In this document: positions 1 to 7,815 of the stretch, one piece after another
How the letters are laid out: every line of letters begins with the position of its first letter
How positions within the stretch are numbered: position 1 is the stretch's first letter
Source: a bacterium
GTDB taxonomy: Bacteria > Ratteibacteria > UBA8468 > B48-G9 > JAFGKM01
NCBI GenBank assembly: GCA_026414725.1
Contig: JAOAIL010000010.1
Span: forward strand, 1-49,530
DNA: 49,530 nt
Direction: 5' to 3'
Notes under the pieces: model-generated
Told to the model about the DNA's origin: nothing
The model's database searches: none
The model's input: the letters and a program-made list of their open reading frames with translations, nothing else
Program-made: the position numbers and the translations under genes

Positions 1-466
1 AGCGGGTCATATTATTCTGACGTCCCGTCGGGAGTATATTGCATTTTTACACAAAAAGGTCGCAATCCCCTATGAGCGGGTCATATTATTCTGACACAAA
101 AAGAATATAAGTTATGGGATTTTTCACGAGAGTCGCAATCCCCTATGAGCGGGTCATATTATTCTGACATAGAGAAATTAAATTTCAGTTCAATATATAT
201 ATTTGGGTCGCAATCCCCTATGAGCGGGTCATATTATTCTGACAGTTTCGTGCATTTAAAGGAGCTTATGGCTGGTTGAGGTCGCAATCCCCTATGAGCG
301 GGTCATATTATTCTGACTCAGTGCTATACCTGAAATTTGACCCGTCAGAAAGGGAGTCGCAATCCCCTATGAGCGGGTCATATTATTCTGACAATGAATA
401 AAGGAAACTACTATAAAAAGAAGACAAAGGTCGCAATCCCCTATGAGCGGGTCATATTATTCTGAC
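1..466 (-). CRISPR. CRISPR array of the type III-B locus (7 repeats in window, first truncated)
   Basis: Repeats of 37 bp start at 59, 132, 207, 281, 356 and 430; a partial copy at 1-21 shows that the array continues left of the window. All complete copies are identical. The six spacers are 36-38 bp (22-58, 96-131, 169-206, 244-280, 318-355, 393-429). On the minus strand the repeat ends in ATTGCGAC, close to the usual ATTGAAAC 5' tag of type I/III crRNAs, and contains an internal hairpin, TATGA-CCCGC-TCATA. This, with cas2 and a leader-like segment on the right, indicates transcription on the minus strand, so the newest spacer should be 393-429. Spacer targets cannot be identified here. Confidence 0.98.
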
Positions 467-650
467 TGCGGCTTATCAAAGACCGCTTCTATCAAGGGGT
501 TTAACCCCCTTTTCCGCAAATCCCCCTTTTTAAGGGTGTTTTTATATATACCATTTTTTTGTCAGTTTGTAAAATCCATTGTCTATCAAGGGTTTCGCTC
601 TCCCGCAAAACCCCCCTACTTTTTGACCCAAAAGAGGTTTGCGGAAATTT
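467..650 (-). promoter_or_regulatory. CRISPR leader between cas2 and the array
   Basis: This is the 184-bp non-coding stretch from the last repeat to the cas2 stop. It is low-complexity, with G/C runs, and holds a partial duplication: TCTATCAAGGG at 488-498 and 582-592, each followed 21-26 bp later by CCGCAAA (514-520 and 603-609). A third, inverted copy of the heptamer is TTTGCGG at 638-644. GGGGTTTAACCCC at 496-508 is a near-perfect palindrome. A promoter-like pair lies inside (545-573). Leader identity is inferred from position and array orientation. Confidence 0.7.
545..573 (-). promoter_or_regulatory. Candidate promoter for pre-crRNA
   Basis: On the minus strand, TTTACA (573-568) is followed by 17 nt and TATATA (550-545). 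Transcription would start near 538, about 70 nt before the first repeat. Spacing and direction fit a sigma70-type leader promoter; assigned by eye only. Confidence 0.45.
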
Positions 651-926
651 TCATACTATATAAAAATCCATATCCTTTGTTATCTCTCCATTACCTGCTA
701 TATCTACCTTTTTAAGGCATATCTCGCACAATCTATAATATCTGATACTATCCTCTGCTTCATTTATAATATCTTTTGTTATTTCCTGAATCTCATCCAG
801 TTGTTCTTCATCTATTATACATTCAAAAACAGAGTACTGAACACGAGTACCATAATTTTCAAGAAATTTTGATACTTTATTCCTTCTTTTATCATCCACT
901 ATGTCATAACTTATTATTACAAACAT
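651..926 (-). CDS. cas2: CRISPR-associated endonuclease/integration factor Cas2
   Basis: 91 residues, a normal Cas2 length. The N-terminus carries the ferredoxin-like strand with the conserved Asp (YDIVDDKRR, D8), followed by the typical GTRVQYSVFEC segment. Cas2 dimers bridge two Cas1 dimers in the spacer-integration complex. The start codon overlaps the cas1 stop (TAATG), so translation is probably coupled. It is the last cas gene before the leader, the usual place for adaptation genes. Confidence 0.97.
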   Translation of the reverse strand: MFVIISYDIVDDKRRNKVSKFLENYGTRVQYSVFECIIDEEQLDEIQEITKDIINEAEDSIRYYRLCEICLKKVDIAGNGEITKDMDFYIV

Positions 927-1912
927 TATTTTATCTCAAAAGGGATATATGGTTCTTTTTTAATAAGCGTATTAGCAAATTTTTCTACCTGATAGTGGAT
1001 AACCTCTCTATAGTTTATTGTTTTTTCATTATATACTATTACTGTTTGCATCCGTCTTTCATAGTTCATAAGATAGTTCTTTCTCGCTTTTTCATTAAGA
1101 TAAAGTCCTTCTTCTTTCTCTTCAAACTCATCTGATTTTATGACTTCTTTATTTATTAATTCTAATACCAGACGGTCAATTAGTGGCTGTCTGAATTCTT
1201 CCATTAAGTCCAGTGCAAGTGCGGGTCTTCCATATTCATTGGAATGCAGAAACCCAAGATATGGGTCAAAACCTCTCGCTGATATAGAGGAGAACAGTTC
1301 ATTGGTAAGTAATGCATATCCAAAACTTAAAAGTGAGTTAACAGGGTCTTTAGGGTGTCGTGGAATCCTTTCAGTAAAATTGAAATCTTTAAGTATCATC
1401 TTACCAAAACACTCAAAATAAACTGCAGATGCCCTGCCTTCAACTCCTAAGAGAGAAGATATTTTATTTTTTCTTGGGATTTCCTCCAGTAGTATATCTA
1501 ATTCTTCTATATGTTTTACAAAATCAACTTCCGGATGATTACGGAAATATTTTAATAATATGGTCTTAGCATTTCTAATCTTACCTGTAATGATGGTCTT
1601 ACTTATTTCCAACTTAAATTCCTCTGAGATATAATGATTATATTGGGCTATTCTTAAAGGGACATTCTTGGATTCTACAGGAACAAGCCGACCTAAAAAT
1701 TTACCATAAAGTGTAAATAAAGATGTCTCTATCCCATTTTCTAACAGAAACTTCATTGCTTGAGTGGTTAACTGGATATTTCCAAAGATAAAAACTCTTT
1801 CTATCTTAAATTCTGGTATTTCAAGTAAAACATTATCATCCTTCTCAATGACAAACTTCTTACTCTCCTTCTTAAGTTTTGCCCCCTGCTCTATAAGGAA
1901 CAATGTGGACAT
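926..1912 (-). CDS. cas1: CRISPR-associated endonuclease Cas1
   Basis: 328 residues. Cas1 is the integrase that inserts new spacers at the leader end. The metal-ligand pattern is visible: E158 in GVEGRAS, H223 in FLHSNEYGRP and E238 in LDLMEEFRQP. The N-terminal beta domain (about 1-80) and all-helical C-terminal domain follow the family layout, and no fused reverse transcriptase or Cas4 is present. The start is 3 nt after the stop of the upstream CARF-HEPN gene, so it is in the same transcript. Having cas1-cas2 in the operon implies that this type III-B system can run its own adaptation. Confidence 0.98.
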   Translation of the reverse strand: MSTLFLIEQGAKLKKESKKFVIEKDDNVLLEIPEFKIERVFIFGNIQLTTQAMKFLLENGIETSLFTLYGKFLGRLVPVESKNVPLRIAQYNHYISEEFKLEISKTIITGKIRNAKTILLKYFRNHPEVDFVKHIEELDILLEEIPRKNKISSLLGVEGRASAVYFECFGKMILKDFNFTERIPRHPKDPVNSLLSFGYALLTNELFSSISARGFDPYLGFLHSNEYGRPALALDLMEEFRQPLIDRLVLELINKEVIKSDEFEEKEEGLYLNEKARKNYLMNYERRMQTVIVYNEKTINYREVIHYQVEKFANTLIKKEPYIPFEIK

Positions 1913-1915
1913 AAC

Positions 1916-3124
1916 CTAAACTTCTATTAATTGCGGCAGTTGAATAAATATGGGCTGGATTTTTATTGATTTACAACACTCATCCATGATAAATTTTTTA
2001 AAAAAATTTTCTATTTCTATCCAATCTTTTTCAGAAACAGGTTCATCACCGTGCGCAAGTTTTGATTTATTTCTGACAGAAAGGACATTCAGCAATTCAT
2101 TCTTAAAATTTTTATAAACTTCGCCAATAGGGTCTTGCAATTCCATAAGCAGTTCATATGCATCGGTAAGCCCAATAGGAATCTCTCCATTTTCTTTTCT
2201 TTTCTGTTCCCACCTTTCTTTGTTTTTAAGTTTCTCCACACTCTTTTCAAGGTGGGATGTATCTATATCATACTGTCTCTTTAATCTTATCTGCACAAAC
2301 ATTTCAATTGCTCTATATATTCTTGCTACTGCATTATCATAATAACCGTTATATGCCTGCCTCTCTGCATTACAATATAAGTCAAATACTTTTTCATATC
2401 CAGTATTTTTATCCTTTTCTGTAAGTTTTAATAATATCTCCCAATGCTCTGGAAACTTCATACAATAATTTTTGAATACATCATATGCTTTCTCATATTC
2501 AAATCTATCCCAGTAGTTAAATGCTTCACACAGATAACATTTTGCGTCTATTTTTCTGTGAATTTCACTATTTACTGCTATATTTGATAAAAATTCTCTA
2601 AGTAAAAGAGAGGCAGAGTAATAAAAGTATCTTTTTATGAATAAGTCAGCCATTTTGGAAATATGTTCTGCTCTCGGTAAATCTACTGGTATCAAAGAAG
2701 GGTGAGATATACCTTTAACCTTTTCTAAATCTTCCCTTGGTCCTGTTGTAAGAGATGGTGTTACATAAAAATCCAGAGTTGCAAGCATACAAAGGACAGA
2801 AGACATTGTCTTTGTACCGCCTGTAAAATCTGCAATTATATCTTTCCCTTTTGATTTTGCCTTATCAATAGTATCTTTTGTTTTTTGATATACCTCTTCA
2901 AAACTATCAGGGTCTGCAATTTCTACTTTTTCGTATAATCCTTTATAAGAACTTTGTTTGATGATACTTTCATTACATGTATCTACTAATGGAGATGATG
3001 ATTTTTTTGGAGTTCCTGTAGAACAGATAAAATAGATATAATCTGTATCTTCTCCATGCGTTTTGATAAAAGAGACGATAGGTTGTATTGACCCACCTAC
3101 TGTAATTATCAATATCTTTGACAT
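1916..3124 (-). CDS. CARF-HEPN ancillary RNase, TIGR02710/Csm6-like
   Basis: 402 residues. The N-terminal CARF Rossmann domain (about 1-150) has the nucleotide-loop motif TVGGS (8-12) and the second CARF signature DFTGGTKTMS (99-108), which bind cyclic oligoadenylate in this superfamily. The helical C-terminus has an R-X6-H HEPN ribonuclease motif, RNKSKLAH (R351, H358). The segment around 250-295, with YYDNAVARIYRAIE, resembles the Cas02710 family. By family knowledge such proteins are RNases allosterically activated by cOA from Cas10. It follows the CARF-RelE gene with one intervening base (TAA-T-ATG). The precise family name is from memory; CARF plus HEPN is directly visible. Confidence 0.85.
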   Translation of the reverse strand: MSKILIITVGGSIQPIVSFIKTHGEDTDYIYFICSTGTPKKSSSPLVDTCNESIIKQSSYKGLYEKVEIADPDSFEEVYQKTKDTIDKAKSKGKDIIADFTGGTKTMSSVLCMLATLDFYVTPSLTTGPREDLEKVKGISHPSLIPVDLPRAEHISKMADLFIKRYFYYSASLLLREFLSNIAVNSEIHRKIDAKCYLCEAFNYWDRFEYEKAYDVFKNYCMKFPEHWEILLKLTEKDKNTGYEKVFDLYCNAERQAYNGYYDNAVARIYRAIEMFVQIRLKRQYDIDTSHLEKSVEKLKNKERWEQKRKENGEIPIGLTDAYELLMELQDPIGEVYKNFKNELLNVLSVRNKSKLAHGDEPVSEKDWIEIENFFKKFIMDECCKSIKIQPIFIQLPQLIEV

Positions 3125-3125
3125 A

Positions 3126-4238
3126 TTAAGAAATTTTTATTAAATATTTTTCGTATGTAATAGAATGCTTCTTGTCTTTCTCCTTAGCTGCTTCAAATTC
3201 TCTCCTATATTCTTCCTTTTTAGATGCTTTAGCCCCGTATGCTATTGAGATTATATATATTTTGTCTTTTTCTTTGTATAATATTCTGCAGGTATGTTCA
3301 CCATGCCCTGTATATTTAAAAATTTTATAACCTTCTTCTAAAAGTTCAATATCCGATGTATTTCTTTTTGCGAAATTATCTTTTAAAATTCTCTGGATAA
3401 CTGGGTTATCATCAATTTTTATTTTTGACTCAGCCGTTATCCAGAAGATAATATAAGAATTTTTATATTCTTCCCATAATAATTTTCCTAAAGGTGTGAA
3501 ATCACATAAATTTTCTTCAGTGTATATAATACTCTTGATAAAATAATTATCCTCATATCCAATTTTGTCTTTTATTTCATTCCACTGAACATCTTTCCTT
3601 CTTTCAAGTTCTATAAAGATATCATTATATTTATTAAATATCTCTTTATTAATAATTATAGGAACATTAGGAATTGATATCAGATTTTCTTCCTCTTCAA
3701 AAATATAATAAATTGGGACTTTTTTTATCTGGGCTATAATTGTTAAGTAGGGAATAGTGGCTTTATAACCACCTGTAATGTTTAATACTGGAACAGAAGA
3801 TTGATAGAAATTAATGATATCTAATAATGTATCTACAAGATTGTAAAGACCTTCTTTTTGAAATATCTGTAAGGCCTTTACCTGTAAACCTTTAATCCTT
3901 TTAATGTCTGCTTCACTTGAGAATTTTTCTTTCATGTAATCCTTCAAAAACTCACTACATAATCTACATTCTGCAGTATCACTAACTAACAGATAATTTT
4001 TCGTATTTTCATCAACACGAAGTTTTGCTAAACTTTTTATTTCTGCAGGTAGTTTTTTTAAGTGCTCTGATACTTTTAAATTATACTTTGATAAATTTTC
4101 ATATATTTCTCTTTTCTTTTTAGCCAGGTCTTCCCTGAAAGTATCAAAATATTCATAGGGTTTATCTTTGAAAGTATCCGTGTTAATACCTGCCTTTTCT
4201 ATTGCAGATGTTCCCACAGTTGTAATTACACATTTCAT
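3126..4238 (-). CDS. CARF-domain effector with probable RelE-like C-terminus (Cami1-like)
   Basis: 370 residues. The N-terminal CARF domain is shown by TTVGTS (6-11) and NITGGYKAT (153-161), the arrangement of the APE2256-type CARF proteins, with a helical insertion between (about 25-125). Residues 205-258 look like a winged-helix linker. The C-terminus (about 260-360) has the strand pattern and basic tail of RelE/ParE toxins: GHGEHTCRILYKEKDKIYII, then EEYRREF. CARF-wHTH-RelE is the layout of the known cOA-activated mRNA interferase Cami1. No HEPN R-X4-6-H motif is seen. CARF is near certain; RelE is an inference from the pattern. The start overlaps the stop of a small upstream reading frame (ATGA). 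Confidence 0.65.
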   Translation of the reverse strand: MKCVITTVGTSAIEKAGINTDTFKDKPYEYFDTFREDLAKKKREIYENLSKYNLKVSEHLKKLPAEIKSLAKLRVDENTKNYLLVSDTAECRLCSEFLKDYMKEKFSSEADIKRIKGLQVKALQIFQKEGLYNLVDTLLDIINFYQSSVPVLNITGGYKATIPYLTIIAQIKKVPIYYIFEEEENLISIPNVPIIINKEIFNKYNDIFIELERRKDVQWNEIKDKIGYEDNYFIKSIIYTEENLCDFTPLGKLLWEEYKNSYIIFWITAESKIKIDDNPVIQRILKDNFAKRNTSDIELLEEGYKIFKYTGHGEHTCRILYKEKDKIYIISIAYGAKASKKEEYRREFEAAKEKDKKHSITYEKYLIKIS

Positions 4239-4326
4239 TTTTGTATTCCTTTACGTCGTTCATACCACTTTCTTGCTTTTTCGTATTGTTGTTCTTTTTT
4301 TTAGAATATTCTTTACCCTGGCTCAT
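4235..4326 (-). CDS. Tiny basic ORF before the CARF-RelE gene; frame changes at an A8 run
   Basis: Between cmr6 and the CARF-RelE gene, AAAGGA followed 8 nt later by ATG (4326) opens a short frame beginning MSQGKEYSKKK. At 4300-4294 the message reads A-AAA-AAG in phase, a textbook -1 slippery heptamer inside a run of eight A (4302-4295). A -1 shift gives 19 further residues beginning EQQYEKARKWYERRK and a TGA that overlaps the next ATG (ATGA), the coupling style used throughout this operon. Without a shift the frame runs to a TAA at 4183, inside the next gene. It may be a frameshift-expressed 30-residue protein, a decayed gene, or a homopolymer sequencing error. No function recognised. Confidence 0.4.
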
Positions 4327-4338
4327 TACATATTTCCT

Positions 4339-5379
4339 TTACTCTTCTTCTGTTTTGAGGGTTCCATCAGAATTTAGAAACTCATCTTTCAATTCGGTTT
4401 CACTTTTTAGATAAGCCGGTAGAGGTTGAACATTTTGTTTTTTATCCTCTAACAAATCTCCACTTTTCTCTTCAATGTTTAATATTTCAACCTCTTTGAA
4501 GTATCCATATCCAACAGCAGTTTTAGCACCTATACCTAAATTTTCCAGTGCTCCCTTGATTAATGTTTCAACATCCCTTTTCATTTCGTCGTTCTCTGTA
4601 ATAAAAGGGAAAATAAATTTTGTGTCCTTTTTTACCGTTAGAAATTTTATAGGATTAGGAGAAAGCCAGTCAGCAGGTGGAGTAAGTTGTCCATTTTCTG
4701 TATCACCAGAATAATATGGTTGGTAGTGACAATTCATTACATCTATTTCTAACACAGGGAAGTTTTCAGGATATGCATCTAAAAATGTTACATTACCTTT
4801 ATTCTTTTGATTTCCAAAGAGTTTTATGTAATTTTCATCTTGTTCAGATGCAAACTCTTCAATAGTCGCATATTTCTTCTTATTTTCATTCTCATCATTT
4901 TCTTTATATTCTCTTAATTTTTCTTCTAATTGTTCTCTATTTTGTTCTATGTAGTATGTACTCAACATACCTTTGACTGCAGTACCTGGTATATAAGGAA
5001 CTCCTAAAATGTGGTGTAAAGTCATAGATGTTTCAAGAACACTATTTGTACCAAGTCCAACTACTAATCTCCAGTGGACCTTCCCGTATATCTGCGTTGC
5101 TTTTATCTGGGAAAGAAAGTATTTATATCTATTAACAAAATTCTTATAGAAGTTTTTACTTATAGAGGTAGATTTGGAATATGCCACTGCTCTATTTAAA
5201 ACTTTGCTTTTGCCTTTTATTTGGTTTTTACTTCCTTCTTTTTCATATTCATATCTATTTTTATTTATTATCCAAAAATCTATATATTTATTAAGCAATA
5301 AACTTAGGTTTTCTATACCATTTATATTACTGGTCAGGATATTCTCTACATCTTTAGGTAAGATTATTCTTCCTTTCAT
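4339..5379 (-). CDS. cmr6: Type III-B RAMP protein Cmr6
   Basis: 346 residues. Cmr6 is a Cas7-like RAMP subunit near the head end of the Cmr backbone. Family features seen: LGVPYIPGTAVKGML around 126-140, a DVMNCHYQPYY segment, and the glycine-rich C-terminal loop GIGAKTAVGYGYF. A charged insertion (about 150-185, rich in Glu, Asn and Lys) and an acidic tail extend it slightly. It starts 12 bp after cmr5 ends and is the last canonical cmr gene. Confidence 0.93.
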   Translation of the reverse strand: MKGRIILPKDVENILTSNINGIENLSLLLNKYIDFWIINKNRYEYEKEGSKNQIKGKSKVLNRAVAYSKSTSISKNFYKNFVNRYKYFLSQIKATQIYGKVHWRLVVGLGTNSVLETSMTLHHILGVPYIPGTAVKGMLSTYYIEQNREQLEEKLREYKENDENENKKKYATIEEFASEQDENYIKLFGNQKNKGNVTFLDAYPENFPVLEIDVMNCHYQPYYSGDTENGQLTPPADWLSPNPIKFLTVKKDTKFIFPFITENDEMKRDVETLIKGALENLGIGAKTAVGYGYFKEVEILNIEEKSGDLLEDKKQNVQPLPAYLKSETELKDEFLNSDGTLKTEEE

Positions 5380-5391
5380 AATTTGTTCTCC

Positions 5392-5754
5392 CTATGCTTT
5401 TGTTTCTAAATCTTCAAGTTCTGCTTCTGCAAATTTTCTAATCCATATTAAAAGTGAAAGAACTTCCTTTGTATATAAACGATACCTTGAACTATCACTA
5501 TTTAAAATAGATTCTAAAATATCAGAAATTTTAAATTTTACTTTACACCACTCGTTGATATGTTCATATAACATTAAATGATGGTCTTTACCTTTTGCTT
5601 TAAGAAAAGCCAGAGATTGTCCCAATCCATTCTGTAAAATCATTGAAGCAAAACCCCTTGATAATGATTTATATTCTTTGTTGTTTTTATTCTTTACGTC
5701 CTGTATTTTAGTAAAAGCAAATTTAGCCCTTTCTTGTTCTATCGTCTTTAACAT
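5392..5754 (-). CDS. cmr5: Type III-B small subunit Cmr5
   Basis: 120 residues, a typical size for this all-helical small (Cas11-like) subunit that lines the inner filament and contacts target RNA. The opening LKTIEQERAKFAFTKIQDV and the motif GFASMILQNGLGQSLAFLKAK are characteristic of the Cmr5 family. It lies between cmr4 (14-bp gap) and cmr6 (12-bp gap). Confidence 0.93.
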   Translation of the reverse strand: MLKTIEQERAKFAFTKIQDVKNKNNKEYKSLSRGFASMILQNGLGQSLAFLKAKGKDHHLMLYEHINEWCKVKFKISDILESILNSDSSRYRLYTKEVLSLLIWIRKFAEAELEDLETKA

Positions 5755-5768
5755 TTTCTATCCTCCTG

Positions 5769-6638
5769 TTATAACCAATTAATTCTGACAAATCCCTTTC
5801 CTACAGTTTCATTACCCCCTATTTGAATATAAGATGTCATTTCCGTTAATTTATCTACAATATTTTTCGCTTCAATAACCTGTTTTTTATCTCTTGTTTT
5901 AACTACAAAAAGAGAAAAGTAAAGTATTGTATCCATAGGGAGATACTCTTCTGACCATAAAGCACCTTCCTGAACTACTCCTGTGTTTTTGTCTATTCTT
6001 ATTCTTGTAATAACCTCTGTTGACATCTCTACAAAGTCCCTGAAAACATCATCTGAAACAATACATATCTTCTTTTTGAGGGATTCTTTCAGATACTTAT
6101 ATTCATCCTCCTTAGGAACTATGGCTTCAATGATTGAATCAAAAGAAGATGGTTCAATATCCTGCTTATTAAATAGATATTCTTCAAGTACTACTTGATT
6201 ACCTATACATATAGAATTATCCGAGACAATAATATGTTCATTCTCCACTGGTTCAACATCAGGAACCTGAATTGAATTTATACCTGCCATTGCGAGAGAA
6301 CGTCTGAATTTTTCAAGAACATCTTTACAGGTAATCCATACATAAACATCCTTGAGGGATTTTACTGGATAAAAAAGCACTCTTGCATCACTGAAAGATA
6401 CAGCAGATGCAAAATCACCACCTTCTTCTCCGCTTTTTTCAGGACCAAATATAGCATCAATATCGTCTCCTTTGTAATACTGTCTAAACACCCCTTTGAT
6501 TTCTGACCCCTGAATTCTCGGATAGTTTGTGTATCTTTCCCGCTGGATTGGCTGGTCAATAATACCTACATCCTGTCCTACACCACAATGGATTGGACTT
6601 TCTGCAATCAAAAAACCGATTTTGTTTTGTTCAAACAT
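5769..6638 (-). CDS. cmr4: Type III-B backbone RNase subunit Cmr4
   Basis: 289 residues. Cmr4 forms the repeated backbone and cuts target RNA at 6-nt intervals. HCGVGQDVGIIDQPIQRE (17-34) is the family signature, and D28 aligns with the catalytic Asp known from other Cmr4 proteins (D26 in Pyrococcus). RIQGSEIKGVFR follows as the RAMP loop, and the glycine-rich GGNETVGKGFVRI closes the protein. The gene overlaps the end of cmr3 by 8 bp. Confidence 0.96.
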   Translation of the reverse strand: MFEQNKIGFLIAESPIHCGVGQDVGIIDQPIQRERYTNYPRIQGSEIKGVFRQYYKGDDIDAIFGPEKSGEEGGDFASAVSFSDARVLFYPVKSLKDVYVWITCKDVLEKFRRSLAMAGINSIQVPDVEPVENEHIIVSDNSICIGNQVVLEEYLFNKQDIEPSSFDSIIEAIVPKEDEYKYLKESLKKKICIVSDDVFRDFVEMSTEVITRIRIDKNTGVVQEGALWSEEYLPMDTILYFSLFVVKTRDKKQVIEAKNIVDKLTEMTSYIQIGGNETVGKGFVRINWL

Positions 6639-7815
6639 TTATCCCTCCTATTAGTACTGTTCCAAATCCTGTTTTTTCGTTTTCATCAGAAAAATTATTG
6701 TTAAGAAAATAATCAAATATCTTATCTATTGCATCTTCAGAATTATCAGATAATTCAAAGTAATACACACTGCCAGATGGAACTACTTTCTTTATATGTT
6801 TTGGTTTCTGATTTGCAAGGTCCCAGCCAGATACAACCTCTGGTTTATTAAGGCATACTGAAATGAGTTTAATTTTAATTCCATATATTTCCAACTCAAA
6901 ATTATCATTAAATCTCTCTGACAACCATCCTTTTTTGAATAAAGCAGGTGTAAGAAATATCAGTTTAAATTTCTTTGTATTTTGTACTATTTTTTTTATC
7001 TCATGAGTTATATCATAATAATACTTAAATGGGTTATCAGAAATTTCTTCATATTCACATACTCTATTTGCTCCTCCTAACTTTATAAATCCTCGTTTAG
7101 ACAATAGAGAAAAATCTTTTACTTCAGCACACAGTGACCACTGGTCTTTATTACAATCCTTAAGTCGCACAAATCCCATAGTATAAAGCAATCCTTCTTC
7201 AGATACATTGGTTTCTCTGTTAATACCAAGTCCTGTGCGCATTTCATAATTGAATATCTCATCTGTACTCTTTATATCAGAAGTTTTAATAGAAACACCA
7301 AGAGAATATTCTGTGAAAGAAGAGATCGACATATAACCATTTATATCTTTTAGTCGTTTTTCTTTAATTGTATGGGGGAAAAAACATTCTAATTCCTTTA
7401 AATCTGTTGATATTCCATATCGTTTCCAGTCAAAAGGGGCTAATACACAAAGTTCATCGCTATCCTCTATTTTTTTAATATCAGATGGCACTCTTATAAA
7501 AACAGATTCACCGTTATGTAATAGAAATGGACCTTTTAGAGTAAAATCACCAAACTGGTTCGGAGTGCCTAATTCTTTTATTATTTTTTCTAATCCTGCT
7601 TTTTCAACCATTGCGGTATTGGAAAAACTGACATTGCCTGTTTTGTAAGTATCATAATCACAACCAAGTTTTTCAAGGACAGTAGTTCTCAATGCACCAT
7701 ATAGTGTCTGTGAGAAAGGTGGAAAAATTGATTTGGTAAAGTGTTCACTACCTCTACCAAATGGTTTTGAATCTCTGAAAAATAAAACATCAACCGGTTT
7801 AATATTGATAATCAA
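6631..7815 (-). CDS. cmr3: Type III-B RAMP protein Cmr3 (Cas5-like)
   Basis: 394 residues. Cmr3 binds the 8-nt crRNA 5' tag beside Cas10. The N-terminus IKPVDVLFFRDSKPFGRGSE is a clear Cmr3 signature, followed by FPPFSQTLYGALRT. The C-terminus ends in a glycine-rich GFGTVLIGGI strand. The start overlaps the cmr2 stop in an ATGA junction. Confidence 0.96.
   Translation of the reverse strand: MIINIKPVDVLFFRDSKPFGRGSEHFTKSIFPPFSQTLYGALRTTVLEKLGCDYDTYKTGNVSFSNTAMVEKAGLEKIIKELGTPNQFGDFTLKGPFLLHNGESVFIRVPSDIKKIEDSDELCVLAPFDWKRYGISTDLKELECFFPHTIKEKRLKDINGYMSISSFTEYSLGVSIKTSDIKSTDEIFNYEMRTGLGINRETNVSEEGLLYTMGFVRLKDCNKDQWSLCAEVKDFSLLSKRGFIKLGGANRVCEYEEISDNPFKYYYDITHEIKKIVQNTKKFKLIFLTPALFKKGWLSERFNDNFELEIYGIKIKLISVCLNKPEVVSGWDLANQKPKHIKKVVPSGSVYYFELSDNSEDAIDKIFDYFLNNNFSDENEKTGFGTVLIGGINV

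Noticed and set aside
22-429. Every spacer has at least one open frame on the plus strand (the last spacer even begins ATG AAT AAA), which would fit crRNAs antisense to phage mRNAs.
   Set aside because: A 37-bp stretch has an open frame in one of three phases most of the time by chance, and the opposite strand of the last spacer is open too; without target matches this is not evidence.
443-872. Short plus-strand open frames across the leader and cas2.
   Set aside because: They overlap repeats, leader and cas2 antisense, have low-complexity sequence and no ribosome site.
776-1421. Plus-strand open frames antisense to cas1.
   Set aside because: Shadows of the cas1 reading frame in an AT-rich gene; no start signals or family features.
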